NCBI RefSeq assembly: GCF_000221045.1
Contig: NC_015856.1
Location: forward strand, 1,335,317 to 1,399,316
Reading direction: 5' to 3'
Source of the DNA: Collimonas fungivorans Ter331
GTDB taxonomy: Bacteria; Pseudomonadota; Gammaproteobacteria; Burkholderiales; Burkholderiaceae_D
DNA length: 64,000 nt
Shown here: positions 59,190 to 64,000 of the stretch, piece after piece
How positions within the stretch are numbered: the first letter of the stretch is position 1
How the letters are laid out: each line of letters opens with the position of its first letter
Notes under the pieces: model-generated
Told to the model about the DNA's origin: nothing
Databases searched by the model: none
What the model saw: only the letters and a program-made list of their open reading frames with translations
Translations under genes and position numbers: made by a program

Positions 59190-60557
59190 ATGCCGTCCGT
59201 GAGAAATTTCTTTGGCTCGGTTGCCAACCGGGTATTCCTGATCCTGCTGACCGGGATCCTGGTCGCCGCCGCCACCACCAGCTGGCTGGCCGAAAACGAG
59301 CGGCGCAAGGCTTTCAAGGATTTTTATGAGTTCCGCATCGCCGAACGGGTCGAGCAGATAGTTTTTTCGCTCGATAATGTCGGCCCCGACATGCGCTCCG
59401 TGGTGCTGCAGACCAGCGAGAATTTCGGCCTGGAAGCCAGCATGGTCAAGGACACCGAAAACGCCGTCGACGACAATCCATCCCTGACCTTGCTGCTCAA
59501 GAAGCGCCTGGGCGACGATCGCAGCATCCTGGTGGACAAGCAAAGCGACTGCAAGCTGCACACGCGCAGGAATTTCGATTTCCGCCGGCCCGAAGAATGC
59601 CAAGTGGTCTACGTCAGCCTGAAAGACGGCACGCTGCTCAAGCTGAAGCTGCGCATGACGCGCGGCCCAGGCGCGCCGCCGCCGGCACGGCCGCCGGGCA
59701 TGCCTTACACGTCGCCTTATTTCGCCTTGTTTCTGCTGCTGATCGGCGGCCTGGCTTATTTTGTCGCCAAGATGACGGCGCGGCCTATCAAGCACCTGGC
59801 GGTTGCCGCCGGCGAACTGGGGCGCGATATCGACCGTCCGCCGCTGGATGAAACCGGACCGACCGAAGTGCGCCAGGCCGCGACCGCTTTCAATGCCATG
59901 CAAGCGCGCATCAAGCGCCAGATCCAGCACCGCACCCATATGCTGGCGGCGATCACCCACGACTTGCAGACGCCCCTGACCAGGTTGCGCCTGCGCCTGG
60001 AAAAAGTCGGCGAGGCCGATTTGCGCCGCAAGCTGCTGGAAGACCTGGCGGTGATGCAGAGCATGGTGCGCGAGGGCCTGGATCTGGCGCGCAGCATGGA
60101 TTCGGCGGAAGCGATGCAGAAGCTGGATATCGACTCCTTGCTCGACAGCGTTTGCGCCGACGCCGTCGACGCCAGGCAGGACGTCACGCTGGAAGGACGC
60201 ACCCGCGCTTCGATCATGGCGCAGCCGAACACGCTGCGGCGCTGCCTGACCAACCTGGTCGACAATGCGACCAAATACGGCCGTTATGCGCGCCTGCTGG
60301 TGGCGCGTGAAGGCAGCGACATCGTGATCCGCATCCGCGACGGCGGCACCGGCATTCCGGCCGAGCTGCTGGAGACGGTATTCGATCCGTTCTTCCGCCT
60401 GGAGACTTCCCGCTCGCGCGATACCGGCGGCACCGGCCTGGGGCTGACCATCGCGCGCAACATCGCTGAAAACCACCGGGCCACGCTGCAACTGCGCAAC
60501 CACCCCGAGGGCGGCCTGGAGGCGACCTTGCGCTTGCCCGCCTTGAACGGCATCTGA
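59190..60557 (+). CDS. Sensor histidine kinase with HAMP domain (EnvZ-like)
   Basis: A 455-aa inner-membrane kinase. TM helices at about 13-33 and 172-192 enclose a periplasmic domain of about 140 residues with two cysteines (DCKL and EECQ). A HAMP domain (TARPIKHLAVAAGELGRDI) leads to the H box MLAAITHDLQTPLTRLRLR. The catalytic domain follows with LTNLVDNATKYG, IRDGGTGIP and TGGTGLGLTIA. GAAGAGGG precedes the start. It phosphorylates the regulator encoded just upstream. A REP-like palindrome 28 bases after the stop probably ends the transcript. Confidence 0.94.
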   Translation: MPSVRNFFGSVANRVFLILLTGILVAAATTSWLAENERRKAFKDFYEFRIAERVEQIVFSLDNVGPDMRSVVLQTSENFGLEASMVKDTENAVDDNPSLTLLLKKRLGDDRSILVDKQSDCKLHTRRNFDFRRPEECQVVYVSLKDGTLLKLKLRMTRGPGAPPPARPPGMPYTSPYFALFLLLIGGLAYFVAKMTARPIKHLAVAAGELGRDIDRPPLDETGPTEVRQAATAFNAMQARIKRQIQHRTHMLAAITHDLQTPLTRLRLRLEKVGEADLRRKLLEDLAVMQSMVREGLDLARSMDSAEAMQKLDIDSLLDSVCADAVDARQDVTLEGRTRASIMAQPNTLRRCLTNLVDNATKYGRYARLLVAREGSDIVIRIRDGGTGIPAELLETVFDPFFRLETSRSRDTGGTGLGLTIARNIAENHRATLQLRNHPEGGLEATLRLPALNGI

Positions 60558-60584
60558 ACACAGCCTTAAAAACTACTCCCGGCA

Positions 60585-60646
60585 GTTAAATGGGGTCAGA
60601 GTTTTTTTTCGCGCTCTTTGCGAAAATTACTCTGTCCCCATTTAAC
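60585..60646. repeat. 62-bp REP-like palindrome
   Basis: GTTAAATGGGGTCAGAGT (60585-60602) and ACTCTGTCCCCATTTAAC (60629-60646) are complementary except for one pair. Between them TTTTCGC pairs with GCGAAAA. This ends-and-bulge layout resembles REP elements mobilised by RAYT (IS200/IS605-like) transposases, in which GGGGTCAGAGT is a common arm. It sits between the convergent kinase and GntP genes, the usual REP location, and can act as a terminator on both strands. Confidence 0.75.
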
Positions 60647-60712
60647 GAACCACGGAGTACATCAAGTCGCGTCCAAGGGGCGATTTTCCCCTTAAAGATA
60701 GCGAACCAATCC

Positions 60713-62104
60713 TTAGACAATCCCCGTCAGGTAATAAGCCGCAATCACCACAAACACAGCCGCCGTCTTGATCATCGTCACCACAAAAATATCCTTGTAA
60801 GACTGCCGGTGCGAAAGTCCTGTCACCGCCAGCAGGGTAATCACCGCACCGTTATGCGGCAGCGTATCCATGCCGCCGCTGGCCATGGCGGCAACCCGGT
60901 GCAGCACTTCCATCGGGATGCCGGCGGCCTGCGCGTTTTCAATGAAAGTGTGCGACATCGCCGCCAGGGCGATGCTCAGGCCGCCGGAAGCGGAGCCGGT
61001 GACGCCGGCCAGTGTGGTGACTGTCACCGCTTCATTGACCAGCGGATTAGGAATGCTCTTGAGAGCGTCGGCGATCACCAGGAATCCCGGCAGGCCGGCG
61101 ATGACGGCGCCGAAGCCGTATTCGGACGCGGTGTTCATCGACGCCAGCAAGGCGCCGCCGACAGCCGCTTTGCTGCCTTCGGCAAATTTTTCCTTGACGG
61201 CGCCGAAGGCAAACAGCAGCACCGAACAGATCCCGACCAGCAGCGCTGCTTCAACCGCCCAGATCGCCACCACGCCCGAGACCTGGGTAGTGATCGGTTT
61301 GCTGGAGCCGGCCAGCGTCATTTCATGGCTGCTCCCGTATAGCATGGGAATCCAGGCCGTGAACAGCTTGTTCATCACCCCCACCAGCACCAGCGGCAAC
61401 AGGGCTACCAGCGGATGCGCCAGCTTGCCGTCGGCCACCGGTTCCGGTTCGTTCAGCAAGTTGCTGCCGTAGCCTTCGCCGTTGGCGGCCGCCCGGCGGC
61501 GGCACCAGTCCAGGTAGAGCAGGCCGGTGACCAGGATGAATACGGTACCGATCAGACCCAGCCAGGGCGCGGCCCAGGTAGTGGTATTGAAAAAGGTGGT
61601 GGGAATGATGTTCTGGATCTGCGGCGTGCCCGGCAGCGAATCCATGGTGAAGGTGAACGCGCCCAGCGCAATCGTGCCGGGGATCAGGCGTTTCGGGATG
61701 CCGCCCTGGCGGAACATTTCGGCGGCAAACGGATAGACCGCGAACACCACCACAAACAGCGAGACGCCGCCATACGTCAGCAAGCCGCATACCAGGACGA
61801 TGGAAAGCATGGCGCGCTGCCGTCCGACTACATTGATGACGCTCGACACGATGGACTTGGAGAATCCCGAGAGTTCAATCACCTTGCCGAATACCGCACC
61901 CAGCAGGAAAACGGGAAAGTAGAGCTTGACGAAACCGACCATCTTTTCCATGAACACGCTGGTGAACATGGGAGCGACCAGGCTGGGGTCGGTGAGCAGC
62001 ACGGCGCCGAGCGCGGCGACCGGGGCAAACAGGATAACGCTGTAGCCGCGGTAGGCGACAAACATCAGGAACAGCAAAGCCAGAATAACTACGATGAAAC
62101 TCAT
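60713..62104 (-). CDS. GntP-family permease
   Basis: A 463-aa inner-membrane proton symporter for a sugar acid or hydroxy acid, with 12-14 spans. The family core appears in YFPVFLLGAVFGKVIELSGF, SMNTASEYGFGAVIAGLPGF and the C-terminal ASGGMDTLPHNGAVITLLAVTG. Substrates of GntP relatives include gluconate, glycerate, serine and 3-hydroxybutyrate, and the sequence does not decide between them. The stretch MDSLPGTPQIQNIIPTTFF occurs in the subgroup found beside short-chain acid metabolism genes. No catabolic neighbour helps here. A terminator at 62277-62306 lies upstream and separates it from the preceding gene. Confidence 0.88.
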   Translation of the reverse strand: MSFIVVILALLFLMFVAYRGYSVILFAPVAALGAVLLTDPSLVAPMFTSVFMEKMVGFVKLYFPVFLLGAVFGKVIELSGFSKSIVSSVINVVGRQRAMLSIVLVCGLLTYGGVSLFVVVFAVYPFAAEMFRQGGIPKRLIPGTIALGAFTFTMDSLPGTPQIQNIIPTTFFNTTTWAAPWLGLIGTVFILVTGLLYLDWCRRRAAANGEGYGSNLLNEPEPVADGKLAHPLVALLPLVLVGVMNKLFTAWIPMLYGSSHEMTLAGSSKPITTQVSGVVAIWAVEAALLVGICSVLLFAFGAVKEKFAEGSKAAVGGALLASMNTASEYGFGAVIAGLPGFLVIADALKSIPNPLVNEAVTVTTLAGVTGSASGGLSIALAAMSHTFIENAQAAGIPMEVLHRVAAMASGGMDTLPHNGAVITLLAVTGLSHRQSYKDIFVVTMIKTAAVFVVIAAYYLTGIV

Positions 62105-62276
62105 CCTCTATCTCCTACGGATCAGGTTTGCTCTAGCGGATTCGAGCGAGCCATCGGAAAATGGCCATCGAATATTGCATTTATTTTAACGTGCCTTGCG
62201 GAGGAGGCAAAGATGAGAGAGAGGCGGAATGCGGCTTGAGTTCCCTCGCCAACGGCAGGAAATGCACCCTGAATGC

Positions 62277-62306
62277 AAAAAGACATGCATGAAGCATGTC
62301 TTTTTT
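62277..62306 (-). terminator. Bidirectional intrinsic terminator
   Basis: AAAAAGACATGC pairs with GCATGTCTTTTT around a five-base loop, with A and T runs on both sides. It lies 18 bases past the end of the glycine-zipper lipoprotein gene. Confidence 0.9.
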
Positions 62307-62324
62307 GGCAGCGATCAAAGGCGA

Positions 62325-62888
62325 TCAGTAGGGAACGTAGTCTGGCGGCGGGCCATAGTTACCCCGTTGCGGCGGGTAGTAGTCAGGCGGCGTCGAGTAC
62401 TGCGGAGCCGGAGCATACTGCTGGCGACGGCTGTTTGCGTAGCCGCCGGCGACCGGGACCTGGTTACCCTTGGCGTACATGCATTGGGTGTAGACATTGT
62501 TGTACTCGCGCTGCATGCCGTAGCTGCTGCGTGCTGCCGAGTCGCCGGCAACCGAGCTGCCCGCCAGCAGGCCGACGCCGCCGCCGATCGCCGCACCGGC
62601 GCCGGCACGGCCGGTTGCGGCGCCGATCAGGGCGCCAGCCGCGGCGCCGATGACGGTGCCGGCTGCCGCCGTTCCTACCGCATTGTCAGCGGCGGCCTGC
62701 GGCGCATACGGGCCTATTCTTTCCTGGGCAGCGCGCTGGCAGACCGCTTCATCGTTGCGGAACTGCTCGTAGCTTTTGCCTGAACCAGGCAACGCCATTA
62801 CATTCGGGCCTGACGGCGCGGTAACGCAGCCGGTCAGGAGCACGGCCAGCGAGGCTGCGATTATCTTGGTAGTTCCACTTATCATCAC
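62325..62888 (-). CDS. Glycine-zipper outer-membrane lipoprotein
   Basis: A 187-aa exported lipoprotein. The signal ends in a lipobox (LAVLLTGCVTAPSG). Residues about 65-115 form a glycine zipper (AAAGTVIGAAAGALIGAATG, then GAGAAIGGGVGLLAG) predicted to pack as paired membrane or oligomer helices. The C-terminal 50 residues are Pro/Tyr/Gln-rich (PPDYYPPQRGNYGPPPDYVPY). GGCGG precedes the start. Such YMGG/SlyB-like proteins are envelope-associated with unclear function. The gene is followed by a strong terminator and lies just downstream of a Pro/Tyr-rich secreted protein, with which it may be co-transcribed (8-base gap). Confidence 0.85.
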   Translation of the reverse strand: MMISGTTKIIAASLAVLLTGCVTAPSGPNVMALPGSGKSYEQFRNDEAVCQRAAQERIGPYAPQAAADNAVGTAAAGTVIGAAAGALIGAATGRAGAGAAIGGGVGLLAGSSVAGDSAARSSYGMQREYNNVYTQCMYAKGNQVPVAGGYANSRRQQYAPAPQYSTPPDYYPPQRGNYGPPPDYVPY

Positions 62889-62896
62889 ACACCGCC

Positions 62897-63241
62897 TTAT
62901 CTAGGTTGAGCTTGGTCCGGCATTACCTTCATCCAGCCTTTCGGGCAGCGAGGAATCTGGGGATAATAGCCAGCCGGACTAGGGCAGTAATAGGCATAGT
63001 TCGGGGCTTTTTCTATATAAGTCTGGGGTTCCGGTTCAATGTAGACCGGCGGCGGCGCGTAATACACCGGCGGCGGCGCATAGTACACCGGCGGCGGGCC
63101 CCAATACAGCGGTCCGCCGATGGTTACACCGATGCGTGGGCCATAGAAGCCGCCGTGTCCGTAATAACCATAAGCAAAACTGGCCGAACTGGTGACCATC
63201 AGGCCCGCAGCTGCAAGTACCAATAGAGCAATTTTTTTCAT
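62897..63241 (-). CDS. Exported Pro/Tyr-rich protein with PPPVYYA repeats
   Basis: A 114-aa protein with a signal peptide (MKKIALLVLAAAGLMVTSSASFA). A Gly/Tyr stretch (YGYYGHGGFYGP) and three near-identical repeats (GPPPVYYA, PPPVYYA, PPPVYIE, about residues 48-70) follow. The C-terminus has two cysteines (YYCPSPAGYYPQIPRCPKGWMKV), probably disulfide-linked. This is a common proteobacterial envelope protein type without known function. The ATG at 63241 is chosen because the signal peptide starts there. It ends 8 bases before the glycine-zipper gene, suggesting a two-gene unit. Confidence 0.82.
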   Translation of the reverse strand: MKKIALLVLAAAGLMVTSSASFAYGYYGHGGFYGPRIGVTIGGPLYWGPPPVYYAPPPVYYAPPPVYIEPEPQTYIEKAPNYAYYCPSPAGYYPQIPRCPKGWMKVMPDQAQPR

Positions 63242-63522
63242 GATATTTTCCACGCATTTATCAACAATTGAATAATAATCCTGGACCGCCAAAAGTGGCA
63301 AAAGGAGTTACTTCTGGTTGCAAATGTTGGCGTCAAGATCAACCATTTTAACTCTTTGATACAAAGCGACTTATGCGGGGAGCGAATGGCGGGAATTGTT
63401 GCAGGACAGCAGGACTTTTTACTTGCCGCCACACGCTAGCCGGCAAGGCAGGCGACTCGCAGACTATTCTATAATCTGCCGATCCGCAGCATGAACAGAT
63501 GACAGAAAACAGGTGAAAACAA

Positions 63523-64000
63523 ATGCAGCAGCCAGGCGCAGAACAGCAGTCCTCCCTCCAGGGCGTCAAGGTGATCGAACTCGGCACCTTGATCGCCGGC
63601 CCGTATGCCGCCAGCCTGCTGGGGCAGTTTGGCGCCGAGGTGATCAAGATCGAAGCGCCGGGCGACGGCGACCCGCTGCGCAAGTGGCGCAAGCTGCATA
63701 ACGGTACTTCGCTGTGGTGGTATTCGCAGAGCCGCAACAAGAAGTCGGTGACGCTCAACCTGAAATCGGAGCAGGGCCAGCAGATTGTGCGCGACCTGGT
63801 CAAGGATGCCGATATCGTGATCGAGAATTTCCGTCCCGGCACACTGGAAGGCTGGGGGCTGGGCTGGGAGGATCTGTCGAAGATCAATCCGAAACTGATC
63901 ATGGTCCGCGTATCCGGATATGGCCAGGACGGCCCTTACCACGCGCGTCCGGGGTTTGCGGCGATTGCCGAATCGATGGGCGGTTTGCGCAACCTGGCCG
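63523..64000 (+). CDS. CaiB/BaiF-family CoA-transferase (3' end outside window)
   Basis: The first 159 codons of a class III CoA-transferase, which moves CoA between carboxylic acids. After a short leader (MQQPGAEQQSS) the family N-terminus is clear: LQGVKVIELGTLIAGPYAAS, LLGQFGAEVIKIEAPGDGDP, SQSRNKKSVTLNLKSEQG, DIVIENFRPGTLEGWGLG and VRVSGYGQDGPY. The catalytic aspartate expected soon after is beyond the window. AGGTGAA precedes the ATG at 63523. It is divergent from the Pro/Tyr-rich gene across 281 bases in which I see no further feature. The substrate is unknown. Confidence 0.9.
   Translation, partial: MQQPGAEQQSSLQGVKVIELGTLIAGPYAASLLGQFGAEVIKIEAPGDGDPLRKWRKLHNGTSLWWYSQSRNKKSVTLNLKSEQGQQIVRDLVKDADIVIENFRPGTLEGWGLGWEDLSKINPKLIMVRVSGYGQDGPYHARPGFAAIAESMGGLRNLA

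Noticed and set aside
58293..60503. A 736-codon frame antisense to the two-component pair
   Set aside because: It spans two real genes and their spacer and lacks any domain; treated as a shadow.

Overview
The window looks like chromosomal DNA of a high-GC betaproteobacterium, most likely family Oxalobacteraceae (Collimonas/Herbaspirillum-like). This is inferred from the gene families and their order: rpsP-rimM-trmD-rplS followed by a CoA pyrophosphatase and a CobD/CbiB-family gene, a DUF3579 gene, a half-size EamA gene, and a fused PabB-PabC. No database search was possible. Most of the window is ordinary core genome. There are no tRNA or rRNA genes, no CRISPR array, no prophage and no intact insertion sequence.

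Layout. 0-1.8 kb: a RutG-like pyrimidine permease and a lone XRE antitoxin-like regulator. 1.9-7.7 kb: a glycine-betaine synthesis locus, with BCCT transporter betT divergent from betI-betB-betA; a near-perfect 30-bp palindrome (BetI operator) overlaps the betI promoter. 7.9-10.6 kb: a secreted, AT-richer amidase and two small uncharacterised genes. 10.8-16.4 kb: glnS, a LytS/LytTR-type two-component operon with a small 2TM protein, a glycerophosphodiester phosphodiesterase and a tiny exported Ala/Pro/Lys/His-rich protein. 16.5-23 kb: a short inverted-repeat element just upstream of alaS, a NudC-like Nudix hydrolase, and a rhomboid protease facing an unknown membrane protein. 23-28 kb: a TusA-like protein, then etfB-etfA-acyl-CoA dehydrogenase, then a TM2 protein. 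28.3-33.4 kb: the rpsP-rimM-trmD-rplS operon, a Nudix hydrolase, a CobD/CbiB-like protein, a 269-bp nested inverted-repeat element and a DUF3579 gene. 33.5-43.9 kb: a CHASE-like/PAS/GGDEF/EAL protein, fumC, and tamA-tamB, with tamB broken by one apparent extra base. 43.9-47.8 kb: a drug-type MFS exporter, pabBC and a half-size EamA protein. 47.8-60.6 kb: an mdtABC-type RND efflux operon with its own outer-membrane factor, a Spy/CpxP-like periplasmic protein and a divergent OmpR-type two-component pair. 60.6-64 kb: a REP-like palindrome, a GntP permease, two envelope proteins and the start of a CaiB/BaiF CoA-transferase gene.

How the genes work together. The bet genes take up choline and oxidise it to betaine, with choline-relieved repression by BetI. 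EtfAB passes electrons from the adjacent acyl-CoA dehydrogenase to the respiratory chain. The efflux operon, Spy-like chaperone and two-component pair form a compact envelope-stress/efflux module whose parts match the E. coli BaeSR regulon (mdtABC, spy) but are rearranged. TamA and TamB form an outer/inner-membrane bridge, provided the tamB frameshift is a sequencing error or is otherwise bypassed.

The least explained signal is a pair of inverted-repeat elements (16.5 kb and 32.7 kb). They have completely different ends but share a conserved core of about 46 bp, which contains a small hairpin followed by AGGAGGAGTAAC.
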